The position numbers and the translations under genes were made by a program. From Burkholderia sp. Leaf177 (GTDB taxonomy: Bacteria; Pseudomonadota; Gammaproteobacteria; Burkholderiales; Burkholderiaceae), in contig NZ_LMPF01000001.1 of assembly GCF_001424345.1 (NCBI RefSeq), positions 451,751 through 515,750 on the forward strand: 64,000 bases of DNA, read 5' to 3'. The notes under the pieces were generated by a model that worked only from the letters and a program-made list of their open reading frames with translations, searched no databases and was not told where the DNA came from. Positions 37,934 to 47,800 of the stretch are shown here, piece after piece. The first letter of the stretch is position 1. Each line of letters begins with the position of its first letter.

Positions 37934-39205
37934 TCACGCCGGAACTGCTTCCTTCTTGGGCGCTTTGTCGTGCGCGAGAATAAATTCACGCAGTTGCGGA
38001 TACACCATCGTGCGCCAGCGGCGGCCCGAGAAAATGCCGTAATGGCCGGCTTTCTCCGCGGTGTAATGGCGCTTGTTCTTCGCTGCAATACCGGTGCACA
38101 AGTCGTGCGCGGCGCGCGTCTGGCCGCTGCCCGAGATGTCGTCGAGCTCGCCCTCGATGGTCAAGAGCGCCGTGTTTTTGATGTCCTGCGGACGCACGCG
38201 CTCGCCGTTCACATCCCACGTACCTTCGGCCAGGCGGAAATCCTGGAACACGATGCGAATCGTATCGAGGTAATAATCCGCATCCATGTCGAGCACGGCG
38301 TTGTATTCGTCGTAGAAACGGCGATGCTGCTCTGCATCTTCGTCGTCGCCACGCATCAGGTTTTGATAGAAATCCCAGTGTGCGGTGACGTGACGTTCGG
38401 GGTTCATCGCGACGAAACCAGCGTGCTGCAAAAAGCCCGGATACACCTTGCGGCCTACGCCCGGATAGTTCGCCGGGACCGTGTGGATCACGTTGTTCTC
38501 GAACCATTCGTACGAATGTTCGCTCGCGAGCGAATTCACCGATGTCGGGCTGCGCCGTGCATCGATAGGACCACCCATCATCGTCATGGTCCGTGGCGTG
38601 TCTTCGCCGCGGCTCGCCATCAGCGAGATAGCGGCGAGCACCGGCACGGTCGGCTGGCAAACCGAGATCACGTGCAAATCCTTCGCGCCGATATGACGGA
38701 TGAATTCCTGGATATATTCCACGTAGTCATCGAGATGGAACGACCCGTCTTCGAGCGGAACCATGCGTGCGTCCAGCCAGTCGGTGAGATAAACCTTGTG
38801 GTCCTGCAGCAGCGTTTTGACGGTATCGCGCAAAAGCGTGGCGTGATGGCCGGAAAGCGGCGCACAGACCAGCACGATGGGTTCGGTCTTGAGATCGGTG
38901 ACGGTTGCGCTGTCGTCGGAGAAACGCTTGAAGCGGATCAGCCGGCAAAACGGCTTCTCAATCACGGTCTGCTCAACGATAGGAATGGCGTGGCCGTTCT
39001 TTTCTATCTGATGCAACTCGAACTGCGGCTTTTCGTAATCCTTGCCAAGCCGGTAAAGCAGCTCGTAACCGGCCGCGAGACGCGTGGAACCGGGAACGTA
39101 TGCGAGCGGGCTGGAAGGGTTGGTGAACGACTTCGACGCCGCTTCCGCCCATGCCGTAAGCGGGCTCAACATGGCCCGCTGGAATTCGTGAAGTTGATAG
39201 AGCAT
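37934..39205 (-). CDS. phaZ: Intracellular poly(3-hydroxybutyrate) depolymerase
   Basis: A 423-aa alpha/beta-hydrolase that degrades native PHB granules in the cytoplasm. The nucleophile is Cys183 in VISVCQPTVP, replacing the usual lipase-box serine. This matches Cys183 of Ralstonia eutropha PhaZa1, the type enzyme. Other support: the N-terminal MLYQLHEFQRAMLSPLTAWAE, ending with the His of AGHYGIFSGRRW, and acid ELDDISG. It is a monocistronic minus-strand gene with a good promoter and a 7-bp inverted repeat directly before the ATG. It supplies hydroxybutyrate during carbon starvation. Confidence 0.93.
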   Translation of the reverse strand: MLYQLHEFQRAMLSPLTAWAEAASKSFTNPSSPLAYVPGSTRLAAGYELLYRLGKDYEKPQFELHQIEKNGHAIPIVEQTVIEKPFCRLIRFKRFSDDSATVTDLKTEPIVLVCAPLSGHHATLLRDTVKTLLQDHKVYLTDWLDARMVPLEDGSFHLDDYVEYIQEFIRHIGAKDLHVISVCQPTVPVLAAISLMASRGEDTPRTMTMMGGPIDARRSPTSVNSLASEHSYEWFENNVIHTVPANYPGVGRKVYPGFLQHAGFVAMNPERHVTAHWDFYQNLMRGDDEDAEQHRRFYDEYNAVLDMDADYYLDTIRIVFQDFRLAEGTWDVNGERVRPQDIKNTALLTIEGELDDISGSGQTRAAHDLCTGIAAKNKRHYTAEKAGHYGIFSGRRWRTMVYPQLREFILAHDKAPKKEAVPA

Positions 39206-39223
39206 GTTTTACCCGTGTAAAAC
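39206..39223 (-). promoter_or_regulatory. Inverted repeat abutting the phaZ start codon
   Basis: GTTTTAC (39206-39212), 4-base loop, GTAAAAC (39217-39223), directly touching the ATG. In RNA it would form a 7-bp hairpin with the GGG of the weak ribosome binding site in or beside the loop. It could instead be a repressor site. Confidence 0.6.
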
Positions 39224-39341
39224 CGGCTGCGCATGTAGTCACGCGCGGGTCCGGCGATTGGCGTTCTGCTGGCGTTTGTTTCGTTCGCCGGTGGATCGAG
39301 GCACATTATTTCGCCGAACGACCGGTCGGAAACCTTCTCCG

Positions 39342-39370
39342 ATCATAGCCAAGAACGTTGTTTTGTGCAA
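39342..39370 (-). promoter_or_regulatory. Sigma-70-type promoter of phaZ
   Basis: On the minus strand TTGCAC (39370-39365), 17-base spacer, TATGAT (39347-39342). Start near 39335 gives a leader of about 130 nt. Confidence 0.7.
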
Positions 39371-39452
39371 CGCAACATACGTGGCGTTTACCTCAATGCG
39401 CAGCGGGTTTTTTCGCGAATTTCACTGATTCCAGGCGAATATTTGTGGAAAA

Positions 39453-41330
39453 TTACAAAGTGCTTTCGTTCGCGTTGGCATTGGCGTTCGCTGCCTCGGC
39501 CGGATTGTCCTGGCGCTGCGCCGGCTGACCCGTGGCCTTGGCCATTCCCTGTTCGTGTCTCATCAGGTTCATGCCCGTGTGCACGAGTGCGACGTGCGAA
39601 AAAGCCTGCGGGAAGTTACCAACCTGACGTTTCGCAACCGTGTCGTACTCCTCGGCAAGCAAGCCGACGTCATTGGCAAGTCCCACGAGGCGCTCGAACA
39701 TCGCGATCGCCTCGTCCATACGGCCTTGAAGCGCGAGGTTATCGACTAGCCAGAAACTGCAGGCGAGAAAGGTTCCTTCGCCCGGCGGCAGTCCATCCTG
39801 CACTTCGGCGGTGTGATAACGCTTGACCAGCCCGTCGTGCGTCAGGTCGCGTTCAATGGCATGCAGCGTGGCAATGACTCGCGGATCTTCAGGCGGCAGG
39901 AAACCGAGCAGCGGGATCAGCAGCAGGCTTGCATCGAGATCCTCGCCGCTGTACGTCTGCACGAACGAATTCATCGATACATTCCAGCTCTTCGAGCACA
40001 CGTCCGCGTGAATCACGGTGCGCTGGTTGCGCCAATGTTCAAGCGGACCTTCGAGGCCGAATTGCTCCGCCGACTTGATGGCACGGTCGTACGCGACCCA
40101 TGCCATCACCTTCGAAAACGTGAATTGCTGGCGGCCGCCGCGGGTTTCCCAAATACCTTCGTCGGGTTCCTGCCAGACGGTGTCGAGGTGATCGAGCATG
40201 GCACGCTGGATCGACCAGACGGTGTCATCGCTTTGCAGGCCGCCCACGCGCGCGAGATGCAGCGCGTTCATGACTTCGCCGTAGACGTCGAGTTGCAACT
40301 GGTCGACCGCGCCATTTCCGATACGCACCGGCTTCGAATTCTCGTAGCCCGGCAACCAGTCGACCTCCCATTCGGGCAGACGCCGTTCGCCGGCAATGCC
40401 GTACATGATCTGGATTTGTTGCGGCGAACCCGCCATCACGCGGCCGAGCCACGCGCGCCATGCACGGGCTTCATCGAAATAACCGCTGCGCATCATGGCA
40501 AGCAGCGTAATGGTTGCATCGCGCAGCCAGCAGTAACGGTAGTCCCAGTTGCGAGTCCCGCCCAATTGTTCGGGAAGCGACGTGGTCGGCGCCGCGACGA
40601 TGCCGCCAGTCGGTTCATAGGCCAGCGCCTTGAGCGTGATCAGCGAGCGGCGAATGGCGGGACCCCAGCGGCCGTCCAGGTTGCTGCGGCCGGACCATTC
40701 GAGCCAATAATTTTCGGTGCGTGCGAATTGGGTATGCGGATCGCGCGCGGGCGGCAAGCGCAAGTGCGACTGCGAATACGCGAGCGAGAAGGGCACGCGC
40801 TCACCCTCGTTCACAGTGAACTCTCCGACCGTGCGCATGTTCTCGCCCGACAGTTCGATGGGCGTGCGCAACACGCATAAATCCGGCCCTGCGATGGCGC
40901 GAATGCCGCTGTCGTCAGGCAGGCGGCTGACCCATGGGATCGACGAGCCGTAGTCGAAGCGCAGCACCAGTTCCATTTTCATCTTCACGCTGCCGCGCCG
41001 GCCAACGACAATACGCACGAGGTCCGCCATGCCATCGCGAACAGGCATGAAGTCGATGAGCGAGACCCGGCCTTCGGGCGTTTCGAAATCGGTTTCGAGG
41101 ATCAGCGTGTCGCCGCGATATTTGCGCGTAATCACGGGCGGCGGCGCGCCTTCAGGTAGATCGGGCGTGATAAGCCAGCGGCCGTTTTCAGGCGTGCCGA
41201 GCAACGCGGCGAAACACGCGCCGGAATCGAAGCGCGGCCAGCACAACCAGTCGACAGATCCCTCTTTCGATATCAATGCGGCGGTGTGGCCGTCGCCAAC
41301 CAGGGCGTAGTCTTCAATCAGTGCGGGCAT
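39453..41330 (-). CDS. Glycoside hydrolase family 15 protein (glucoamylase/trehalase type)
   Basis: A 625-aa cytoplasmic protein. The N-terminal beta-sandwich domain starts IEDYALVGDGHTAALIS.EGSVDWLCWPRFDS, the hallmark of bacterial GH15. The catalytic (alpha/alpha)6 barrel includes RNWDYRYCWLRDATITL, QIMYGIAGERRLPEWEVDWLPGY and QLDVYGEVMNAL. The last catalytic segment lies in LAEEYDTVAKRQVGNFPQAFSHV. Relatives in this clade hydrolyse trehalose or alpha-glucans; the substrate here is not certain. The C-terminal tail is low-complexity, with four Asn-Ala units encoded by a 6-bp repeat (39468-39491). No treS/treZ genes adjoin. Confidence 0.9.
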   Translation of the reverse strand: MPALIEDYALVGDGHTAALISKEGSVDWLCWPRFDSGACFAALLGTPENGRWLITPDLPEGAPPPVITRKYRGDTLILETDFETPEGRVSLIDFMPVRDGMADLVRIVVGRRGSVKMKMELVLRFDYGSSIPWVSRLPDDSGIRAIAGPDLCVLRTPIELSGENMRTVGEFTVNEGERVPFSLAYSQSHLRLPPARDPHTQFARTENYWLEWSGRSNLDGRWGPAIRRSLITLKALAYEPTGGIVAAPTTSLPEQLGGTRNWDYRYCWLRDATITLLAMMRSGYFDEARAWRAWLGRVMAGSPQQIQIMYGIAGERRLPEWEVDWLPGYENSKPVRIGNGAVDQLQLDVYGEVMNALHLARVGGLQSDDTVWSIQRAMLDHLDTVWQEPDEGIWETRGGRQQFTFSKVMAWVAYDRAIKSAEQFGLEGPLEHWRNQRTVIHADVCSKSWNVSMNSFVQTYSGEDLDASLLLIPLLGFLPPEDPRVIATLHAIERDLTHDGLVKRYHTAEVQDGLPPGEGTFLACSFWLVDNLALQGRMDEAIAMFERLVGLANDVGLLAEEYDTVAKRQVGNFPQAFSHVALVHTGMNLMRHEQGMAKATGQPAQRQDNPAEAANANANANESTL

Positions 41331-41582
41331 AGGCGGGGAGTGGTGTCGATGAAGCGATGGAGCGGTCGATTATGAAGCGCATTTGTGTTTCGTGTCTTGG
41401 CGTGCGTGCTTTGCGTGCCCGATATTTCGACGCGATCGCCAATTGAACGGAAAACGTAAGCTGAACTTGAAAACACGCCGGGCGGATGCCTAGAATAAAA
41501 ATTCGCGCCTGAGCGATGTCCGCCGTCGAACCTGATCGCATCACGCGTCCACGCCTGCCTGACGTCTTCGAGGAAATCAAAC

Positions 41583-41840
41583 GTGAAAGCCATGCCGAAT
41601 CCGTTGAGAGCCGATTGCATCGCCATCCTGTCTGCTGCGAGCCGTATCGAAGATACATCCACGCTGGTCGATCTCGATTACAAACATCTGGGCTTGTCCA
41701 GGAATGGCTTGGAGGTTGCCGCCACCTTCTTGATCGAGCGGGATTGTTTTACGCGGCATCGGGAAACGAACGGCGCTGTTGCTGTCGGCGGGCTTTCGCT
41801 TCAGGGCCGCATGCGCCTTGAACAACTCGCCAACGGATGA
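41583..41840 (+). CDS. Small hypothetical protein, 85 aa (possible winged-helix)
   Basis: A short protein beginning GTG 41583 with AGGAAA 8 bases upstream; ATG 41592 is too far from that site. The sequence LDYKHLGLSRNGLEVAATFLIERDCF followed by a beta-like turn (TNGAVAVGGLSLQGRMRLEQL) resembles a small winged-helix wing, but no family is recognised. Codon use looks normal for the region. I saw no partner gene: GH15 is divergent and DUF3096 is on the other strand. It is moderately likely to be real. Confidence 0.55.
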   Translation: MKAMPNPLRADCIAILSAASRIEDTSTLVDLDYKHLGLSRNGLEVAATFLIERDCFTRHRETNGAVAVGGLSLQGRMRLEQLANG

Positions 41841-42049
41841 CGTGCGCTCTGAGACGCTTGATCTGAGTTTTTAATTTCACTGCTGCCGCCGGACGCTGGA
41901 TCGCGGGATCGTCATGATGATCTAGCGCATCCCGGCGCGCGTCCCGTTGGAACCTCGTTCCCAAAGCACCGTCTTACCTGACCTTGCCTTACGCGTTCGC
42001 GCCCTGCGCGTCCGCGTAGGCAAGACGGCGTTCGAAGCATGAATCCACG

Positions 42050-42202
42050 TCAGAAATGCGTTGCGCTCAATCCGAACACGCCGATCAATCCGATGATGAT
42101 CAGATAGATTGCGACAATAAAGTTGAGCAGACGCGGCACGACCAGGATCAAAATGCCTGCAATGAGAGCGACCAGAGGACCGAGGCTCAGGTGGATATCC
42201 AT
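42050..42202 (-). CDS. DUF3096 family small membrane protein, 50 aa
   Basis: A 50-aa hydrophobic protein: MDIHLSLGPLVALIAGILI followed by a second helix (LLNFIVAIYLIIIGLIGVFGL), leaving almost no soluble part. This matches DUF3096, small inner-membrane proteins of unknown function that often appear next to stress genes. ATG 42202 has a strong AAAGGAG site; the frame extends to 42277 without sense. It is divergent from the lactonase gene, with a 10-bp triple repeat between them. Confidence 0.82.
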   Translation of the reverse strand: MDIHLSLGPLVALIAGILILVVPRLLNFIVAIYLIIIGLIGVFGLSATHF

Positions 42203-42230
42203 TATTGCTCCTTTGTTTTGATAGAAATGA

Positions 42231-42260
42231 TGGTTGCGAATGGTCGCGATCGGTCGCGAT
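42231..42260 (+). repeat. Triple 10-bp tandem repeat between divergent genes
   Basis: Three contiguous units (42231-42240, 42241-42250, 42251-42260) of consensus YGGTYGCGAW lie between the DUF3096 and lactonase starts. The 10-bp spacing keeps the units on one face of the helix, which suits a cooperative operator. Confidence 0.8.
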
Positions 42261-42335
42261 TGATTGGACAAGGGCATGCATCGCGCGCCGCATAACCTGA
42301 AACAAGCCGTAATAACGAACGATCAGGAGGTTTCA

Positions 42336-43628
42336 ATGCATTCCGTTTTTACTTCTTTTTCCCCGCGTAGCGCCCCCACGCAAACTTCATGCCGCAAGTC
42401 GAAATTCTTGGCGAAAGGCTTTGCGGCGAGCGTTGCAGCCGGGCTTTCGCTCACGGCCGGAATCGCCATGGCGCAAGGGGCCGGCACGGCACCGGGCGCG
42501 TCGCCGAACCCATCCGGATCGACCGATGGCAGCGTGTACAACCTGCTGGTCGGCACGTACACGGGCAGCGGCAAGAGCGAGGGAATCTATGTGTACAGGT
42601 TCGATACCGCCAGCGGCAGCATCACGCGTCTCTCCTCGGCGCAAACCGTCAATCCGTCTTATCTCGTGGTCAGCAAGGACCGGCAGCACGTCTATGCGGT
42701 CAATGAGTTGCCTGGCGACAATGGTCCGGCATCGCAGCGCGGCCGCATTAGCGCGTTTCGTTTCGATCCCGCGAGCGGCCAGCTCACCTTCGTGAACCGC
42801 GTCTCCTCCGACGGCAACGATCCCGCCTATCTCGCGCTGTCGCCGGATGGCCGCTATCTGCTCACGGCGAACTACTCGGTGGCATCGAATCCAGGCGGCA
42901 GTTTCGCCGTGTTTCCGCTGGAAGGCGAACGCGTCTTGCCGTCCATCCTTACGGTTCATCACGATGGCAGCGGCCCCGTGACCGGGCGCCAGGACAACTC
43001 GCACGTTCACTCCACGGTCTTTTCCCCGGACGGCCGTTACTTGTTCGCGCAGGATCTGGGCGCCGACAAGCTGTATTCCTACCGATACACCCCCGATGGC
43101 ACACGCGGACTGTTCGGCCCGACCGAAGCCCGCTACACGCTGGTCAAGCCGGGTTCGGGACCGCGCCACATGGTTTTCGACGAAGCGGGCAAACACGCCT
43201 ACGTGACGACCGAGATGAACGCGTCCGTGCTGGTCTACGATTACGACGACGGCAAGCTCACGCTCAAGCAAACCCTGCCAATGACCGCGCCGGGTTTCAA
43301 GGGCAAGATTGGCGGCAGCGCGATCCATATGTCGCCTGACGGGCGCTTCCTCTACACGACCAATCGCGGCGATGCAAACGAGATCTTGACCTACGCCGTC
43401 AATCCCGCCGATGGTCACCTCAAGCTGCTCAATCGCCGTTCCACCTTGGGCGCGAGCCCGCGGGAATTTGCCATCGATCCGACCGGCCGCTGGCTGATCG
43501 TCGGGAACCAGAACAGCGATACCGTCTACTTCTTCCGGCGCAATCCGGAGACGGGAGAACTCGCATCGGATCCGAAAAAGATCGAAATCGGCTCACCGGT
43601 CGATTTCAAATTCGTTTCGCCTTCCTGA
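42336..43628 (+). CDS. Secreted lactonase family (6-phosphogluconolactonase-like) beta-propeller
   Basis: A 430-aa exported protein. A long signal peptide (hydrophobic GFAASVAAGLSLTAGIAMA, cleavage after residue 46) precedes a seven-bladed propeller of the PF10282 lactonase type. Blades show SPDGRYL and the ligand-binding H-V-H region (DNSHVHSTVFSPDG), plus GPRHMVFDEAGKHAYV and ASPREFAIDPTGRWL. Family members include cytosolic YkgB/Pgl; a periplasmic form suggests another lactone or a sugar polymer role. ATG 42336 has AGGAGG at good spacing. A terminator follows. Confidence 0.85.
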   Translation: MHSVFTSFSPRSAPTQTSCRKSKFLAKGFAASVAAGLSLTAGIAMAQGAGTAPGASPNPSGSTDGSVYNLLVGTYTGSGKSEGIYVYRFDTASGSITRLSSAQTVNPSYLVVSKDRQHVYAVNELPGDNGPASQRGRISAFRFDPASGQLTFVNRVSSDGNDPAYLALSPDGRYLLTANYSVASNPGGSFAVFPLEGERVLPSILTVHHDGSGPVTGRQDNSHVHSTVFSPDGRYLFAQDLGADKLYSYRYTPDGTRGLFGPTEARYTLVKPGSGPRHMVFDEAGKHAYVTTEMNASVLVYDYDDGKLTLKQTLPMTAPGFKGKIGGSAIHMSPDGRFLYTTNRGDANEILTYAVNPADGHLKLLNRRSTLGASPREFAIDPTGRWLIVGNQNSDTVYFFRRNPETGELASDPKKIEIGSPVDFKFVSPS

Positions 43629-43650
43629 CAGTTTTCCATTCACGTCATAT

Positions 43651-43684
43651 ACCGGACCGCTGTGTTTCAAGCGGTCCGGTTTTT
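43651..43684 (+). terminator. Intrinsic terminator after the lactonase gene
   Basis: A perfect 10-bp stem ACCGGACCGC/GCGGTCCGGT (43651-43660 with 43671-43680), 10-nt loop, then TTTT. Confidence 0.88.
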
Positions 43685-43747
43685 GCACTATAAAGTCGGT
43701 CTTATTCGCGGCGCCCGCCGGTTATCGGTCAAGCAAGGAATCAAACG

Positions 43748-44809
43748 TTGAACATCACGACAGCATCGAGCAGAGATATCACCCGTCCCGATTCCGGGGC
43801 GCCCGACGTTTCCCAGGCGCCGCCCGGTTTTATCTGCGCGTTCCGTTTTTCCGGCGCCGAGGCGTTGCGCCTTTCGTGGGATGAAGCGCGCCGGGAAATC
43901 GTGGGCGAAGGCCCGACGTGGCTCCATTTGAGCGCCAACGACGACACGGTGGAAAACTGGCTGACCGGCGTCACCGCCATGCCCGACGTCGCGCGCGAAT
44001 TCCTCAACGGCGAAGACAAGCGGCCGCGCGTGCATATGGGTTCGACCTTCATGTACGGTGTGGTCGCGGATCTGGAGCGCGTCGCGGAAACGCCTGACGC
44101 CGATCCGAACGCGCAGGCCACGCGCCGGGCGACGGGCGCGCTGCGCTTTTACGTCGATAAAAATCGCATGGTCACCGTGCGCGCGCAGCCGTTGCAATCG
44201 ACTGACCGGCTGCGTCACGCGGTGCTGGAAGGCACCATGTTCCGCGACACCGTCGATCTTTTCGCCGGTCTGATCCGCGCGCTGAACGATACGTTCGCGG
44301 ATCGCATCGATGAAATCGGAGACCGGCTCGACGACGTGGAGGAGGGCGTGCTCGACGGCCGTCATTCGAACTGGCGCGCGGAACTGGGATCGGTGCGAAG
44401 ACGGCTGGTCGAAGTGAAACGGTTCGTCGATCCCGAGCGCAACGCGCTCACGCAACTCGTGACGCGGCGGCTCGAATGGGCCGAACCGCGGTCGATGGAA
44501 ACCTTGATCCAGGCCATTCAGGTGCTGAACGGACTTGCCGCAGGGCTCGAAGCGCAGTACGAACGCGCGAAGTTGCTCCAGGATGAAATTGCCGCGCTGC
44601 TTTCCGAGGACATCAACCACAAGTTGCTGTGGCTCGCGATCATGTCCGCGTTGCTGATGCCGGCGACGCTCGTCTCGGGCATCTTCGGCATGAACGTGGC
44701 CGGCTTGCCCGGCACGCACGACCATTATTCGTTCGCGGTCGTCATGGGCGTGATGGCGGTGTGCGCGGCCGTCACGCTGTTTCTGCTCAGACGCCTGCGC
44801 CTGTGGTGA
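43748..44809 (+). CDS. ZntB-like CorA family zinc/divalent cation transporter
   Basis: A 353-aa CorA-superfamily protein: a large cytoplasmic N-terminal domain (residues 1-285) with the PPGFICAFRFSG start of ZntB proteins, and two C-terminal helices. The signature GIFGMNVAGLPG holds the GMN motif between them. ZntB relatives move Zn2+ with protons; direction varies between homologues. The only fitting start is TTG 43748, with AAGGAA about 8 bases upstream; the first in-frame ATG lies far inside. It is convergent with ftsK, only four bases apart. Confidence 0.87.
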   Translation: MNITTASSRDITRPDSGAPDVSQAPPGFICAFRFSGAEALRLSWDEARREIVGEGPTWLHLSANDDTVENWLTGVTAMPDVAREFLNGEDKRPRVHMGSTFMYGVVADLERVAETPDADPNAQATRRATGALRFYVDKNRMVTVRAQPLQSTDRLRHAVLEGTMFRDTVDLFAGLIRALNDTFADRIDEIGDRLDDVEEGVLDGRHSNWRAELGSVRRRLVEVKRFVDPERNALTQLVTRRLEWAEPRSMETLIQAIQVLNGLAAGLEAQYERAKLLQDEIAALLSEDINHKLLWLAIMSALLMPATLVSGIFGMNVAGLPGTHDHYSFAVVMGVMAVCAAVTLFLLRRLRLW

Positions 44810-44813
44810 TCGC

Positions 44814-47800
44814 TTATTCCGGCTGGCCCGGCGCGAGCACTTCGCGATTGCCGTTGGTTCCCATCGGCGAGACGAGACCGGCCGCTTCCATTTGTTCGAC
44901 GAGCCGCGCGGCGCGGTTATAGCCAATTCGCAACTGCCGTTGAACCGATGAAATCGATGCCCGCCGCGTACGCAGAACAAACGCGACGGCTTCGTCGTAA
45001 AGCGGATCGGCTTCGGCATCCTGGCTTTCGCCGAACAGGTCGGGCGTGCCGCCTTCGGACGTCGGCCCCGACAAGATTCCCTCTTCATACTCTGGCTCGC
45101 CGAACTGCTTCAGATACTCCACGACGCTATGCACTTCTTCATCGGCGACAAACGCGCCGTGCACGCGCTGCGGATAACCGGTTCCGGGCGGCAGGAACAA
45201 CATGTCGCCGGCGCCGAGCAACGATTCCGCGCCCATCTGGTCGAGAATCGTCCTCGAATCGATCTTCGATGAAACCTGAAATGCCACGCGCGTCGGAATA
45301 TTCGCTTTGATCAGGCCGGTGATCACGTCCACCGAAGGCCGCTGCGTCGCGAGAATCAGGTGGATACCGGCCGCGCGCGCCTTCTGCGCGAGACGCGCGA
45401 TCAGCTGCTCGATCTGCTTGCCCGCGACCATCATCAGGTCGGCGAGTTCGTCGATCACGACTACGATCATCGGCAGCTTGGCGAGCGGTTCGGGCGCGTC
45501 GGGCGTGAGTGAAAACGGGTTCGTCAGCTTTTTGCCGGCCGCTTCCGCATTGCGGATCTTCTGGTTGAAACCTTGCAAATTGCGCACGCCCACCGCCGAC
45601 ATCAGCTTGTAGCGCTTCTCCATTTCCCCGACACACCAGTTCAGCGCGTTCGCGGCGAGCTTCATGTCGGTCACGACCGGCGCGAGCAGATGAGGAATGC
45701 CTTCGTACACCGACAATTCCAGCATCTTCGGGTCAATCATGATCAGGCGCACGTCTTCGGGTTTCGCCTTGAAGAGCAGCGACAGGATCATCGCGTTGAT
45801 GGCCACGGATTTGCCCGAGCCCGTCGTGCCCGCGACCAGCATGTGCGGCGCGCGCGCGAGGTCGGTGACGACCGGATTGCCGATGATGTCCTTGCCCATT
45901 GCAATGGTCAGGAACGACTTGGAATCGCGATAGACATCGGCTTCGAGGATCTCGGACAGCCGGATCATCTGCCGTCTGGCGTTCGGCAATTCGAGTCCCA
46001 TGCAGGTCTTGCCGGGAATGGTCTCGACCACGCGAATCGATGTCAGGCCAAGTCCGCGCGACAAATCCTTCATCAGGCCGACGATCTGGCTGCCGCGCAC
46101 GCCTAGCGCCGGTTCGACTTCAAACCGTGTAATGACGGGTCCCGCAGACGCACCGACGACCGTGACGGGAACCTTGAATTCCTGCAGGCGTTGTTCGATC
46201 AACTGGCCTGTGTCCGCAAGATGTTGTTCGGAGACGGGTTCGACTTCGTCGGACGCGGCTTCGAGCAGGTCGAGCCCGGGCAGATCCACAGCCGACGCCG
46301 CTGGCGCATGAAACTCGAATTCCGTCGCGATGAAACCGCGTACCGGCGGGCGCGGGTCTTGAGGCGGCGTTTGAGTTGCCGGCAACGGCGGTTGTGCAGG
46401 CGCAACTGCGCGCGGGAAATGGACGACGTTGGACGGGTTCGGAGCGGAGTCTTCCGGTTCCGCTTCGATTTCCTCTTCGATCGCGGTTTCCGGCGGCAGG
46501 GGAGGGCGGGGCGTGCTCTCGACGGCGTGCGATGCCGACGTCACGTCGCGCTCGGTATCGTCGTCTAGCGCCTGATCGCGGCGGATGGCCCATGGCGGAA
46601 GATCGGCGGGACGCGCGGGCTCTGCGGGTTCTGCGAGCGTAGGGGCCGCTGGTTCTTCGACGCCGCTCGAATCAAGCGGTGCATCCGGCAACGGGTCGGG
46701 CTGAGCGTCGCTGTAATTTGTCGCCGGAATGGGCGGCGTCTCGGCGGAGGTTGTGTTTGTTGCCGCGCCGAAGTCATCGTGCAACGGAACGGCGGGTGAG
46801 TACTCGCCCGCGGCGCTGAATGTCGCCGATGGCTCGGGAATGGTCGGCGCCGGTTCTGTCGGCGGGTCCTGGACAACGCTCGTGAAAGTCGTCTCGGCGG
46901 CGGTGGGCTCCGGCGAATGCTCCAAAGTTCGAGGCACGGATGTTTCGCTGGTTTTGCCAACGAAAGTTGAAGCGCTAGGCGTCTCGGTACGGGTTACATC
47001 GGCTCGCGTTGTCCACTGCGCGGCAGTTTGCTCGATGGAACGCAGCGCCTCCTTGATCCGGTCGGGTTCCGGCGGCGGTCCGGCCGGCTTCGCGGGTGCG
47101 CTCCCGGCCGCAGACGCAGCGACCGCGAAGAATGATTCCTTGGTCACGACGGGCGCGGACACGTTGCCGCGAGTAGAAGCAGGCGATGAACTCGCCGATG
47201 GTCGCATCGAAGAATTGCGTGCTGCCTGAGCCGCGCGCGCCGCCGACGATCCGATGGAACTGCCAGGAGCGCTTCTCGTTATGCCCGAACGCGATACATC
47301 CGGACGACGAGGCGCGCTTGCGTCCACGGCGCGTTCGGCCGGACGCGGCGAGCCCGAGGTTGCGGGAGTCATTCCGCCCGTCTTCAGCCATCCAGCCGGC
47401 GCAACGGGTTCGAGCGGTTCAATCGATGAAGCACCGCGTCCGTGCGTGTCACGGCGTTCACCAAACGATGGTTCCACCGGACGAGCCGCCTCGGGTCCCC
47501 GCGCTTGCTGTTCGGCGTCGCTGCGCCGGGCCGGCTGTGGCCGCCATACCGTTGGCCGCTGATACCGGCTGCCTTGACGCGGCGTGGCGGGCGGAATGCC
47601 GAGCGGGGGTGCATCGGGCGAAATCCTGCTCGACGAACTCGCCACGCCTGCAACGCCACTGGCTCTTTCCGCCTTCTCGCGCGATGCCTTTTTGCGCAAC
47701 GGTTTTTCGCGGACCACACGTTCTCGTGGAGTGAACGAGCCGGAGTCGAATCCCAGGCCGAACGCAACGTTGGCCCATGCAAACGCTTCGCGCCATTGAA

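Noticed and set aside
37934..39205. PHA synthase (PhaC) because of an alpha/beta-hydrolase with a catalytic Cys
   Set aside because: The Cys is in VISVCQPTVP at position 183 and the overall sequence and length match intracellular depolymerase PhaZ; the PhaC box and length are absent.
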